Part shown: positions 8,578 through 16,852 of the stretch, piece after piece
Layout of the letters: every line of letters starts with the position of its first letter
How positions within the stretch are numbered: the first letter of the stretch is position 1
Notes under the pieces: model-generated
Databases searched by the model: none
Told to the model about the DNA's origin: nothing
Seen by the model: the letters and a program-made list of their open reading frames with translations, nothing else
Assembly (NCBI GenBank): GCA_937899155.1
Contig: CALDJM010000030.1
Coordinates: 1-23,945, forward strand
Source of the DNA: an uncultured bacterium
GTDB taxonomy: Bacteria; Patescibacteriota; Dojkabacteria; SC72
Direction of reading: 5' to 3'
Length of the DNA: 23,945 bases
Translations under genes and position numbers: made by a program

Positions 8578-9261
8578 ATGACATACATCCTAGTTCAAAA
8601 AAGAAAAGACTTAGACAAGAAGAATCTTAGAAAATTCCTAAGTAATATTTTCAAAAAAGAAATATCTCTTGATGAGTTGGAAACTAATCCCGATATTCAC
8701 AACCTAGAAATAACAGAGAAGTTAAGTATTGGAATAGAAGATGTCAAAGATTTTCAAAAGAAATTAATATACAAACCTTTCCAAGAAGATATACAGATCG
8801 GTATCATTCATGACTCCCAGAAACTAACACACGAAGCACAAAACTCTTTGTTAAAAAGCTTAGAAGAGAGTGGAGACAAAACAATCTATATACTCTCTGT
8901 TGACAATCACAGAAATCTTCTCCCAACTATTCGCTCAAGAGCTAGAATCGTATACTTACAACAAGAAGAAAACAATGAAGAAAAAGACCAAGAGAGTCAC
9001 ACATTAAAAAAAGATCTAGTGGAGCAATTCGAAATAGTGGAAAAAGCCTCGGCAACAAGAGAGCTTTCTATTGATTTCATAAATGATATTGAAAAAATAT
9101 TAAGAAAAGAGTTTGAAATTAAAATTAAAAATGGTAGTATTGAGGGTTCTAAAAAATTTCTAGAGGACTTAAAAGTCTTACAAAAAAGCAGAGAGAAATT
9201 GGTTTCAAACTGCAACAGAAGACTGACTTTGGAAGCCATGATTATACAATTGAGAGCTTAA
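8578..9261 (+). CDS. holB: DNA polymerase III delta' subunit-like clamp-loader protein
   Basis: A 227-residue AAA+-derived protein resembling the middle of HolB/DnaX. It has IGIIHDSQKLTHEAQNSLLKSLEES, equivalent to the family's ...EAANALLKTLEEP, then a strand and LLPTIRSRARIVYL, equivalent to the sensor region and the SRC motif (here SRA). No Walker A is present, as expected for delta', and the protein is about 100 residues shorter than E. coli delta', lacking most of the C-terminal collar domain. It should help load the sliding clamp. It lies 85 nt before gyrB, so replication and topology genes are grouped. A minimal clamp-loader subunit fits a reduced genome. Confidence 0.72.
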   Translation: MTYILVQKRKDLDKKNLRKFLSNIFKKEISLDELETNPDIHNLEITEKLSIGIEDVKDFQKKLIYKPFQEDIQIGIIHDSQKLTHEAQNSLLKSLEESGDKTIYILSVDNHRNLLPTIRSRARIVYLQQEENNEEKDQESHTLKKDLVEQFEIVEKASATRELSIDFINDIEKILRKEFEIKIKNGSIEGSKKFLEDLKVLQKSREKLVSNCNRRLTLEAMIIQLRA

Positions 9262-9277
9262 GCTTTTATGCTAGAAA

Positions 9278-9286
9278 TGGTATAAT
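9278..9286 (+). promoter_or_regulatory. Extended -10 promoter for gyrB
   Basis: TGGTATAAT matches an extended -10 (TGn plus a perfect TATAAT). The -35 at 17-nt spacing is weak (TTAAGC, 9258-9263). The predicted leader is about 54 nt, and no Shine-Dalgarno precedes the gyrB ATG at 9347. Confidence 0.65.
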
Positions 9287-9346
9287 ATAGGTAGAGAAGT
9301 ACTAAATAGAACAAAGGTTTAAATTACACTTTTTGACTTAGAAAAT

Positions 9347-11257
9347 ATGGGTAAAGTTTCAGATTACGGAGCATCGAATATTCAAGTTTTGAAAGGACTA
9401 GAAGCTGTCAGAAGAAGACCAGCTATGTACATTGGATCTACAGATGTCCACGGTCTTCACCATATCTTTACAGAAATCTTAGACAACTCCGTCGATGAGG
9501 CAATTGCAGGATACTGTACACATATTTCGGTGAAATTAAATTCCGATGGTTCACTAACAGTTAAGGATAATGGAAGAGGTATTCCTGTAGATATGCACCC
9601 AGAAACAAAGGTCTCTACTCTTGAGACAGTTATGACAAATCTTCATGCTGGAGGGAAATTTGAACAGGGAGCATACAAAGTTTCTGGTGGTTTGCACGGT
9701 GTTGGTATGAAATGTACAAATGCACTTTCTGAATGGATGATTACCAGAGTTAGAAGAGATGGTGGTATCTATGAACAGAAGTATGAGAGAGGTGTACCTA
9801 CAAAACAGGTAGAGAGAGTAGGAGAGGCAAAAGATACAGGTACAGAGCATACATTCTTGCCTGACAGTAAAATATTTTCCACAACAGAATTTAGTTTTGA
9901 TTCCATTGTAAAAAAATGTAGACAGCATGCATATCTTACCGCCAAATTAAGAATTTCCGTAATTGATGAGACTGGTGGTAGAAATAGAAGATATGACCTT
10001 TACTTTGAAGATGGCATTAAATCGTATGTGCAGTTTTTAAATATTAACGAGAAAGCAATTGGAGATGACCCTTTCTATATGAATAAGCAAGAGAATGATA
10101 TTCTTGCAGAGGTTTCATTGCAGTACACAGATGGTATGGATGAGGATGTTAGATGTTACACCAACAACATTATCAACCCAGAGGGTGGTACTCACTTAGC
10201 AGGTTTTAGGACAGCTATTACAAGTGCCGTTAACACATATGCTCAGAAAGCTGACCTTCTTAAAGGTATGGGAGGTACTCTTAACGGAGATGATGTTAGA
10301 GAAGGTTTGACTGCAATTGTTTCTGTCAAAGTTCCAAATCCACAGTTTGAGGGACAAACAAAGATTAAATTAAACAACCCAGAGGTTAAAAGTGTTGTTA
10401 CAAAACTAGTTAGAGACGAACTTTTAACATATTTTGATGAGAATCCTAATGTTGCTAAAGAAATAATTGGAAAAGCTGTCTTAGCCAACAAAGCAAAAGC
10501 TGCGGCTAAAGCTGCAAGAGATGCAGTCATTAGAAAGAGTGCTTTGGAAACAACCACACTACCAGGTAAGTTGGCTGACTGTACGAGCAGAGACCCATCA
10601 GAGAGTGAGCTTTTCATAGTAGAGGGAAACTCTGCAGGTGGTTCAGCAAAACAGGGTAGGGACAGACATACCCAAGCAATCCTGCCACTAAGAGGTAAAA
10701 TCATCAATACACATAAATACAGAGTTGACAGAGTATTAGAAAACAATGAGTTTAACGATATTACAACAGCTTTAGGTGTTGGTATTGGAGATACTTTTGA
10801 TATTTCGAAATTAAGATACCACAAAGTTATAATCATGAGTGATGCTGATGTTGACGGATTGCATATCACAACATTAGTTTTGACACTATTCTTTAGATTC
10901 TTCAGACCGTTAATAGAACAGGGATACATATATGTAGCTCAACCTCCTTTACATAAAGTAGAGATTGGAAAAAAGAAATACTATTTCATAAATGACGAAG
11001 ATAAAGATACATTTGTAGCACAAGCAAAAGCATCAGGCAAAGCTCCTGTTTCTAACAGATTTAAAGGTTTAGGAGAGATGAATCCTGAGCAATTGCGGGA
11101 AACAACTATGGATCCGGCTTACAGAGTTTTGAAGAAAGTTCATATAGAAGATGCTGAGGAGGCTGAAAACACATTTGAAATGCTTATGGGTAGTGAAGTA
11201 CCTCCTAGGAGAAGATTTATACAAACTCATGCAACAAAAGCAACTTTAGATATTTAA
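9347..11257 (+). CDS. gyrB: DNA gyrase subunit B
   Basis: ATP-driven subunit of the type IIA topoisomerase that introduces negative supercoils together with GyrA. The GHKL ATPase domain shows EILDNSVDEA, DNGRGIP and GGLHGVG. The TOPRIM domain shows the catalytic Glu in VEGNSAGGSAKQGRDR (E426 here) and the metal-binding SDADVDG. The C-terminus has RFKGLGEMNPEQL. Length (636) is normal for the short form. At N428, in EGNSAGG, the family has Asp; this is the position of E. coli Asp426, where Asn gives quinolone resistance. The segment after GVG is also unusual (MKCTNALS). It is followed after 17 nt by an unknown gene and then gyrA, probably as one operon. Confidence 0.96.
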   Translation: MGKVSDYGASNIQVLKGLEAVRRRPAMYIGSTDVHGLHHIFTEILDNSVDEAIAGYCTHISVKLNSDGSLTVKDNGRGIPVDMHPETKVSTLETVMTNLHAGGKFEQGAYKVSGGLHGVGMKCTNALSEWMITRVRRDGGIYEQKYERGVPTKQVERVGEAKDTGTEHTFLPDSKIFSTTEFSFDSIVKKCRQHAYLTAKLRISVIDETGGRNRRYDLYFEDGIKSYVQFLNINEKAIGDDPFYMNKQENDILAEVSLQYTDGMDEDVRCYTNNIINPEGGTHLAGFRTAITSAVNTYAQKADLLKGMGGTLNGDDVREGLTAIVSVKVPNPQFEGQTKIKLNNPEVKSVVTKLVRDELLTYFDENPNVAKEIIGKAVLANKAKAAAKAARDAVIRKSALETTTLPGKLADCTSRDPSESELFIVEGNSAGGSAKQGRDRHTQAILPLRGKIINTHKYRVDRVLENNEFNDITTALGVGIGDTFDISKLRYHKVIIMSDADVDGLHITTLVLTLFFRFFRPLIEQGYIYVAQPPLHKVEIGKKKYYFINDEDKDTFVAQAKASGKAPVSNRFKGLGEMNPEQLRETTMDPAYRVLKKVHIEDAEEAENTFEMLMGSEVPPRRRFIQTHATKATLDI

Positions 11258-11274
11258 TTTTTATATGTAAAAAA

Positions 11275-11805
11275 ATGAATGACTCTATTTTCGTAGACCC
11301 TAGTGAGGGACATCAGGCAGACCAAAACAAAGTTAAAATCTTTGACTCATTGATTGATGCTGATGAGATATTAGAAAATCGACATGCTTCTGCTGACCCT
11401 GAAGGGATAAAAGAGTTAGCTATAACAAGATTTTTAAACCGTTATGACCCTACAAAGGAAATATTAAATACTATAAAAGACTCTCCTGAAGGTGCAGAGA
11501 TTGCTAAGCTATTCCATACAGAGGAAAGTATAGAACCAAAACCTCTGGTAAGTAAAAAAGAATACAGAATACCTGAAAGGGATTTTCTTATTCTTACAGA
11601 ATCAGAGAAAAAAGAGGACGAAAGCAAAGATTCTTATACTGCATTATTACTAGAAAGAAGAGTCGACTCACCATACAAACTTATCGGTTCGCAAGAACTG
11701 ACAGGATTGGACGAGGAGGCTTTAAGAGAATGTGGAAGAATAGTCAGAAATACTCGAGCATACATAGAGTTTTTAACTAAAGATTTAGTCAAAAGTGTTT
11801 ATTAA
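11275..11805 (+). CDS. Unrecognised protein encoded between gyrB and gyrA
   Basis: A 176-residue acidic protein with no signal peptide, membrane segment or family motif that I recognise. The first ~35 residues look disordered; the rest is probably helical, with a charged middle (SEKKEDESKD). It lies 17 nt after gyrB and its stop is 5 nt before the gyrA ATG, so it is almost certainly co-transcribed with both gyrase genes. Its codon use resembles its neighbours', and the reading frame is open across the whole gap. A role in gyrase function is a guess from position only. Confidence 0.7.
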   Translation: MNDSIFVDPSEGHQADQNKVKIFDSLIDADEILENRHASADPEGIKELAITRFLNRYDPTKEILNTIKDSPEGAEIAKLFHTEESIEPKPLVSKKEYRIPERDFLILTESEKKEDESKDSYTALLLERRVDSPYKLIGSQELTGLDEEALRECGRIVRNTRAYIEFLTKDLVKSVY

Positions 11806-11810
11806 TAATT

Positions 11811-14546
11811 ATGGATGAAGATATAAAAACAACACAAGAAAATATTGATACATTAGAACATGACTTCTCTTTTAAAGCAGGAGAAGTTACAAACAGATCC
11901 ATTGTAGACGAGATGAAAAATAACTATCTTGACTACTCTATGTCAGTAATCGTATCAAGAGCATTGCCTGAAGTAACAGATGGTCTCAAACCATCACAAA
12001 GAAGAATTCTTGTTGCAATAAATGATTTAGGGCTCACACCATCATCACACTTTAGAAAATGTGCAAAAATTGCTGGTGATACTTCAGGAAACTATCACCC
12101 TCACGGTGAAGCTGTAGTATACCCAACATTGGTAAAAATGGCTCAAGACTTCTCAATGAGATATCCATTAGTTGATGGACAAGGAAACTTTGGATCAATT
12201 GATGGAGATGAAGCGGCAGCCATGAGATACACGGAAGCGAGGATGGGAAAGATTACACCAGAACTATTAACAGAGCTAAATAAAGGAACTGTAACATTTC
12301 TTCCAAACTATGATGGTACTAGATTAGAACCAACAGTACTTCCTGCGGGTTTCCCAAATGTACTAGCAAATGGTGGAGATGGTATTGCAGTCGGTATGGC
12401 TACTAAAATTCCTCCACATAACCTCACGGAGTTAATAAATGCCTTGCAGAAAATGATTTCCTTAGGGAACAAGTGGGGTGGCAATGCAGTATACAATACA
12501 TTAAGAAAAGAAAGAGAAAAGGGTGAGAGAATCCCTCAGTTACTTAACTCCCAACCAGCAGATTTCCTAGAAAACTACATTAACCTCAATGAAGTAGAAT
12601 ATTTAGAAGCAATCGAGAAATTAAGAGCAAAAATATTAGAAGAAAAAAATGCCCTCTATCCTGAATTCAAATCAGATATTACACCAGAAGAATTAGTAGA
12701 GATAATACCAGGACCTGACTTCCCAACAGGAGCAACTATATATGACAGAGAAGAGATTTTAAACACATATGCAACAGGAAGAGGAAGAATTCTACAAAGA
12801 GCAAAAGCCTCTATCGTTGAAGGCAAACAGGGAAGATATCAAATTGTAATTACCGAAATACCTTTCCAAGTAAACAAAGCTCACTTAATTGAAAAAATCG
12901 CTGATTTAGTAAAAGATAAGAAAATAAAAGGAATCTCAGACATTATTGACGAATCAAATATCGAAGGAATGAGAGTTGTTGTATATCTAAAAAGAGATGC
13001 TCAACCGAAAGCTGTATTAAACAAACTATACAAATACACAGAAATGCAAAAGGTCTTCAATGCAAACATGATTGCATTGGTAGACCAAGAACCAAGAACA
13101 TTGCCAATTAAGAGATTCTTGGAGCTTTTCCTCTCATTCAGATTAGTGGTAACAATTAGAAGATTTGAATTTGACTTAGCACAAGCAAGATATAGGTCTC
13201 ACATCTTAGAAGGTCTACTAAAAGCAATTGATATGCTTGATGAGGTAATTTCTACAATTAGAAATTCGAAAACACAAGAGAGTGCAAAGACCAATTTGAT
13301 GGATAAATTTGGCTTCACAGAAGTACAAGCCCAAGCAATTTTGGATATGCAACTTAGAAGATTAGCTGCTCTTGAGAGAATGAAGTTAGAGAATGAACAG
13401 AAAGAATTGAAAGAAAAGATAAAAGAGCTAAATGCAATGCTAGAAGACCCAACCAAAGTACTTGAGGTTGTCAATGCTGACCTTGAAACAATTAAAGAGA
13501 AATATGGTGATGAGAGAAGAACTAAAGTTGTAAAAGGTAAAATTGATGAAATTTCAGAAGAAGACATGATTGCTTCTGAGGACACATTAGTCACAATTAC
13601 TAGAACTGGATATATTAAAAGGGTAAATCCAAACACATACAAAGCACAAAACAGAGGAGGGAAAGGTGTTTCTGGAGGAGAAACGAAAGAAGGTGACTTC
13701 ATAGAACATGCTTTCCTTTGTAACACACATGATGAACTACTACTTTTCACAAACAAAGGTAGGGTATTTAACTTAAGAATTTTTGAAATACCTGATTTAG
13801 GAAGAACAGCAAAAGGCTTACCTTTAGTAAACTTAGTGCAATTTGCTCCAGAAGAAATGGTTACATCTGTTTTAACAAGAGATCCAAAGGGTAAAGTTGG
13901 AGAAGGAAAGAGTGAAAAAGAAAAAGATGCTAAAGAGAAAACTGCTAAATATTTCTTAATGGCTACAGAAAAAGGAAATATTAAGAAGACACTTCTTTCT
14001 GAGTTTGCAAAGATTAGAGCAAATGGTTTAACAGCAATTAAGTTAGAGGAAGATGATCAGTTAATCTGTGTTAAAGCTACAACAGGCGATGATGAAGCAA
14101 TACTGATAACAAAGGAAGGAAAGTCTGTGAGGTTTAAAGAAACAGATGCAAGACCAATGGGAAGAAGTACAAAGGGTGTTATGGGTATTAGATTTAGATC
14201 TAAAACAGATTCGGTAATTGGTATGGGAATTGTAGAGAGTAATGATCAAATGCTTCTGACACTTTCAGAGTTTGGATATGGCAAAATGTCAGCATTAAAA
14301 GAGTATGCAACACAAAAGAGGGCTGGTACAGGTATCTTTACATTCAGGGTAACAGCAAAGACGGGCAATGTGGCTTCTGCAAGGATATTAAAGAAGGAAG
14401 ATGAAGAAATCGTTGTAATATCTGAAGATTCTAAAGTTATCAGAGCTGACCTTAAAGATGTTCCAAAGCTAGGAAGACAAACTTCTGGTGTGAAAATGAT
14501 GAATATCAATAAAGGAGACAGGGTAACTACAGTTGCAATAATGTAG
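11811..14546 (+). CDS. gyrA: DNA gyrase subunit A, with an insertion in the cleavage core
   Basis: The breakage-reunion subunit. The catalytic Tyr is Y140 in AAMRYTEARM, and the QRDR lies at HPHGEAVVYP. The C-terminal beta-pinwheel carries a GyrA box, QNRGGKG (consensus QRRGGKG), which supports gyrase over topoisomerase IV. The 911-residue length is partly due to an extra segment of about 75 residues (roughly 215-292) just before IPGPDFPTGA, where E. coli GyrA has about ten residues. A shorter charged, Lys-rich insert (GKSEKEKDAKEKTAK) lies in the C-terminal domain. At the two main quinolone positions (E. coli Ser83 and Asp87) it has A101 and P105. Confidence 0.96.
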   Translation: MDEDIKTTQENIDTLEHDFSFKAGEVTNRSIVDEMKNNYLDYSMSVIVSRALPEVTDGLKPSQRRILVAINDLGLTPSSHFRKCAKIAGDTSGNYHPHGEAVVYPTLVKMAQDFSMRYPLVDGQGNFGSIDGDEAAAMRYTEARMGKITPELLTELNKGTVTFLPNYDGTRLEPTVLPAGFPNVLANGGDGIAVGMATKIPPHNLTELINALQKMISLGNKWGGNAVYNTLRKEREKGERIPQLLNSQPADFLENYINLNEVEYLEAIEKLRAKILEEKNALYPEFKSDITPEELVEIIPGPDFPTGATIYDREEILNTYATGRGRILQRAKASIVEGKQGRYQIVITEIPFQVNKAHLIEKIADLVKDKKIKGISDIIDESNIEGMRVVVYLKRDAQPKAVLNKLYKYTEMQKVFNANMIALVDQEPRTLPIKRFLELFLSFRLVVTIRRFEFDLAQARYRSHILEGLLKAIDMLDEVISTIRNSKTQESAKTNLMDKFGFTEVQAQAILDMQLRRLAALERMKLENEQKELKEKIKELNAMLEDPTKVLEVVNADLETIKEKYGDERRTKVVKGKIDEISEEDMIASEDTLVTITRTGYIKRVNPNTYKAQNRGGKGVSGGETKEGDFIEHAFLCNTHDELLLFTNKGRVFNLRIFEIPDLGRTAKGLPLVNLVQFAPEEMVTSVLTRDPKGKVGEGKSEKEKDAKEKTAKYFLMATEKGNIKKTLLSEFAKIRANGLTAIKLEEDDQLICVKATTGDDEAILITKEGKSVRFKETDARPMGRSTKGVMGIRFRSKTDSVIGMGIVESNDQMLLTLSEFGYGKMSALKEYATQKRAGTGIFTFRVTAKTGNVASARILKKEDEEIVVISEDSKVIRADLKDVPKLGRQTSGVKMMNINKGDRVTTVAIM

Positions 14547-14560
14547 ACACACATAAAGTC

Positions 14561-14851
14561 CTACTCATTCATTCTCACAATATTAAAATCCCTATTAATT
14601 TCCTCTCCTGACAAAGCAACTATATTCTCTGCAAGCTCTTGATAACTCATCCAACTATCATCAACTCCTTTCTTGCCTTTCACATACTGTTTAACAATCT
14701 TTTCTAAATTTTTAATCTGCATATCATATTTCTTAAATTCACAAGCCAAAAGTGTTGAAATCATTGCAAAATCCTCTTTAGAAAGTGTCATATTTTTATC
14801 CACTAAACTTAATATATACATTCTACCCTGAGCTAAAATATACTTCCTCAC
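14561..14851 (-). CDS. Small unrecognised protein
   Basis: A 96-residue, probably cytoplasmic helical protein (KNMTLSKEDFAMISTLLACEFKKYDMQIKNLEKIVKQYV). It has no recognised domain, no signal peptide and no membrane helix. The longest frame starts with GTG at 14851; an ATG at 14821 would give an 86-residue form. It is convergent with gyrA, the stops being 14 nt apart. A TATATT box lies about 10 nt upstream of the GTG on the minus strand, with TTGGAT 16 nt further. Its reality rests on an intact frame filling the gap and plausible composition. Confidence 0.55.
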   Translation of the reverse strand: MRKYILAQGRMYILSLVDKNMTLSKEDFAMISTLLACEFKKYDMQIKNLEKIVKQYVKGKKGVDDSWMSYQELAENIVALSGEEINRDFNIVRMNE

Positions 14852-14875
14852 CTAGATAACAATATAGAAAGCTTA

Positions 14876-14881
14876 TATAAT
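14876..14881 (+). promoter_or_regulatory. Likely -10 box for the VanY-like gene
   Basis: A perfect TATAAT with a TAGATA (4 of 6 matches) at 17-nt spacing upstream. The predicted leader before the ATG at 14919 is about 30 nt. It is divergent from the small minus-strand gene. Confidence 0.45.
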
Positions 14882-14918
14882 TATCCAACCTAAAATGTAA
14901 TACACAACAATACTTCAA

Positions 14919-15749
14919 ATGTTCGCCATAGATATATTAAAGAAAATAACTGTATCCATACTATTTTCCCTTCTCTTTGCTCAATACGAGACAAATCTAC
15001 CAGTCAAAGAAATTAAAAAAGAAGAAGTCATCTCTCCTCCTAAACAAGAAGTTGTAGAGGAAAGCAAAGTTATAGAAGAGGTAAAAAAGCCAGTACCAAT
15101 ACCTCCTAAGCCAAATAAACCCCAGGTAGCTACCAATTGGTGGTCATATCCTCAAGATATTAAGCAAGCTACAAGAAGTGGTGATGACCTCTTAGTTTTA
15201 GTAAATAAAGAATATACATTAGGATCAGAGTATGCTCCCTCCGATTTGGTCTCAGCAGCTAATTCAGGTATTAGGAAAGGTCAACAATATATGTTAAGAA
15301 ATGTTGTGATAAATGATTTGGCTGAATTGGTAAATGCTGCAAAAAATGACGGAATAGATTTAAGCATGAGGTCTGGATATAGGTCATATCAGACACAAGT
15401 TAGTACATATCAATACTGGTTAAGACATAATAAGAATGTTGTAGATGATGCTGATAAAATATCTGCAAGAGCAGGACATAGTCAACATCAGTTAGGTACA
15501 GCTGTCGATTTTAGTACATCAGAAATACAAGATGGTATAGGAGGAAGATTTCAAAATACTAAGGCTGCAAAATGGTTAGCAGAGAATGCTTGGAAGTATG
15601 GTTTTGTAATATCTTTTCCAAAAGGATACGAAAGCATCACAGGATATAACTATGAGAGTTGGCATTATAGATATATTGGCAAAGCTAATGCGCAGGAGAT
15701 GATAAATAGTGGAGAGATATTAGAGATTTATTTGAGAGGAAAAAACTAA
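14919..15749 (+). CDS. D,D- or L,D-carboxypeptidase, VanY / peptidase M15B family
   Basis: A zinc peptidase that trims peptidoglycan stem peptides outside the membrane. A hydrophobic segment at residues 8-21 serves as a signal or anchor. It is followed by a charged, Pro-rich linker (to about 70), which would span the wall. The catalytic domain has SGYRSYQTQ, then zinc ligands H190 and D197 in HSQHQLGTAVDF, and E246 and H249 in YESWHY, all family-conserved. Length (276) is normal for membrane-tethered VanY proteins. It is 22 nt upstream of a sortase gene, so the two may act on the same cell wall. Substrate (D-Ala-D-Ala or other) cannot be decided here. Confidence 0.88.
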   Translation: MFAIDILKKITVSILFSLLFAQYETNLPVKEIKKEEVISPPKQEVVEESKVIEEVKKPVPIPPKPNKPQVATNWWSYPQDIKQATRSGDDLLVLVNKEYTLGSEYAPSDLVSAANSGIRKGQQYMLRNVVINDLAELVNAAKNDGIDLSMRSGYRSYQTQVSTYQYWLRHNKNVVDDADKISARAGHSQHQLGTAVDFSTSEIQDGIGGRFQNTKAAKWLAENAWKYGFVISFPKGYESITGYNYESWHYRYIGKANAQEMINSGEILEIYLRGKN

Positions 15750-15755
15750 CCTTTT

Positions 15756-15761
15756 TATGAT
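15756..15761 (+). promoter_or_regulatory. -10 box before the sortase gene
   Basis: TATGAT lies 10 nt before the sortase ATG, in a short gap without a Shine-Dalgarno. The arrangement resembles the delta' promoter, which has TATGAT and TAGA before its ATG, and suggests a leaderless mRNA. Confidence 0.35.
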
Positions 15762-15771
15762 AGAGTAGAGT

Positions 15772-16416
15772 ATGAAAAACTTTTCAGACAAAATGAAAAA
15801 AGTCTATACATTCATCGGATTTTTCTTACTATCCATAGCATTAATTGCAATATTCATACCTATATGGCCATATGTATGGTATAGAATAAATCCTACAGAG
15901 ACTATAAAAGAGACTGAGAAAATTGCAAAAGAGATAATACCTCTTAAAGAAGTAAAAAAAGTAGAACCTAAAGCACCAACTCCAGTACCCAATATTCCAC
16001 CATTAGACCCTTCACTCCCAGAAGGTCTCTTTACGATGATTCCTAAAATTGGAGTCGAGTCTCCCATCTCTACAGGAAAAGACTTTGATGAAGGTCTAAA
16101 ACACGGTACATGGTTAGTTAAAGAATACGGCACACCTGAGGAAGATGAACTACCAATCATACTTGCTGCACATAGATTTGGATACTCATCATGGGGTGGA
16201 GAGAAAAGAAACAAGATATCTTTCTACAACTTACCCAAGACAGGAGAGGGAGATGAAGTATTTATATATTGGAATCAGAGAAAATATAAGTATAGGATAT
16301 ATAAGTCAGAAGAGAGCAACTACATTACAGATTACAGTGCAGACTTAATACTATATACATGCAAATTTTTTAACTCCCCAATCAGAATATTTAGATATGC
16401 TAGACGGGTATTCTAA
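15772..16416 (+). CDS. Sortase (transpeptidase, probably class D/E-like)
   Basis: A cysteine transpeptidase that cuts sorting signals and links proteins to the cell surface. It has an N-terminal membrane helix (about 11-33), a Pro-rich linker (VEPKAPTPVPNIPPLDP) and then the sortase barrel: IPKIGVESPI, the catalytic His in ILAAHRFGY (H134), the catalytic Cys in LILYTCKF (C197), and an Arg shortly after (R205 or R208 in SPIRIFRYA). All three active-site elements are present. Length (214) is normal. It is flanked by a VanY-like gene and by a tiny protein with a C-terminal sorting-type tail, which is its likely substrate. The class is uncertain. Confidence 0.88.
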   Translation: MKNFSDKMKKVYTFIGFFLLSIALIAIFIPIWPYVWYRINPTETIKETEKIAKEIIPLKEVKKVEPKAPTPVPNIPPLDPSLPEGLFTMIPKIGVESPISTGKDFDEGLKHGTWLVKEYGTPEEDELPIILAAHRFGYSSWGGEKRNKISFYNLPKTGEGDEVFIYWNQRKYKYRIYKSEESNYITDYSADLILYTCKFFNSPIRIFRYARRVF

Positions 16417-16453
16417 ATTTTAATAACGACCTCTCAGGTCACACCCCATAGTA

Positions 16454-16482
16454 TTGCAAAAGAAGATAAAAGATGTTATAAT
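16454..16482 (+). promoter_or_regulatory. Strong promoter for the small surface protein
   Basis: TTGCAA (16454-16459), 17-nt spacer, perfect TATAAT (16477-16482) with a TGn extension. The same TTGCAA-N17-TATAAT layout appears at 18661. The leader before the ATG at 16516 is about 27 nt. The strength suggests an abundant product. Confidence 0.75.
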
Positions 16483-16515
16483 TATCCTGTATTTAAATTA
16501 ACTAGCCCTTTACAT

Positions 16516-16758
16516 ATGAGGAAGTTATATTCAGCAATCTTAGCAGTAGCTATGATTTCCTTAGTAAATGCACAGGTAGCTCTAGCAAGTGGTGGTAGCT
16601 CATATGGACCATACAACCCATATACTCCACACGATCCATTACCAACAGGTTTTGGAGATACAGAAATTTTCTACCTAGTAGCACTAGTTGCATTCACTGT
16701 AGGTATGATCGTTCTAGCAGTTGCTAAGAATCTTAAGGGCAAGCAGTCTGCTGCCTAA
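16516..16758 (+). CDS. Tiny secreted protein with sortase-type C-terminal sorting signal
   Basis: An 80-residue protein. Residues 1-24 form a signal peptide ending in ALA|S. Residues 25-44 are a short Gly/Pro/Tyr-rich segment (SYGPYNPYTPHDP). PLPTG at 41-45 is followed by a hydrophobic helix (about 51-70) and a basic tail (KNLKGK). This tripartite tail is the layout of sortase substrates, although the motif is not a canonical LPxTG. If cut at T44, the anchored product would be only about 20 residues. It has its own strong promoter and lies about 100 nt after the sortase gene. Alternatively it is simply a small membrane protein with two hydrophobic segments. Confidence 0.75.
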   Translation: MRKLYSAILAVAMISLVNAQVALASGGSSYGPYNPYTPHDPLPTGFGDTEIFYLVALVAFTVGMIVLAVAKNLKGKQSAA

Positions 16759-16784
16759 ATGAGTAGACTGCTCCCTTAGGAGCA
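16742..16784 (+). terminator. Terminator hairpin overlapping a competing stem
   Basis: TGCTCC-CTTA-GGAGCA (16769-16784) followed by TTTAAAT fits a short rho-independent terminator after the small surface protein. A second inverted repeat, AGCAGTCT (16742-16749, inside the end of the gene) with AGACTGCT (16765-16772), shares four bases with it, so only one stem can fully form. Confidence 0.6.
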
Positions 16785-16852
16785 TTTAAATACAAATTGA
16801 ATCTGCTAATTTTTAAATAAATATCCAGAAATAAAATGTTTTTAATATAGAA

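Noticed and set aside
10243..10929. 228-residue minus-strand open frame opposite gyrB
   Set aside because: It is a shadow frame over the conserved TOPRIM coding region of gyrB.
11376..11402. CTGATGAG...GAAA hammerhead-like core
   Set aside because: It lies inside the 176-residue coding region, and no stem II or stems I/III can be drawn around it.
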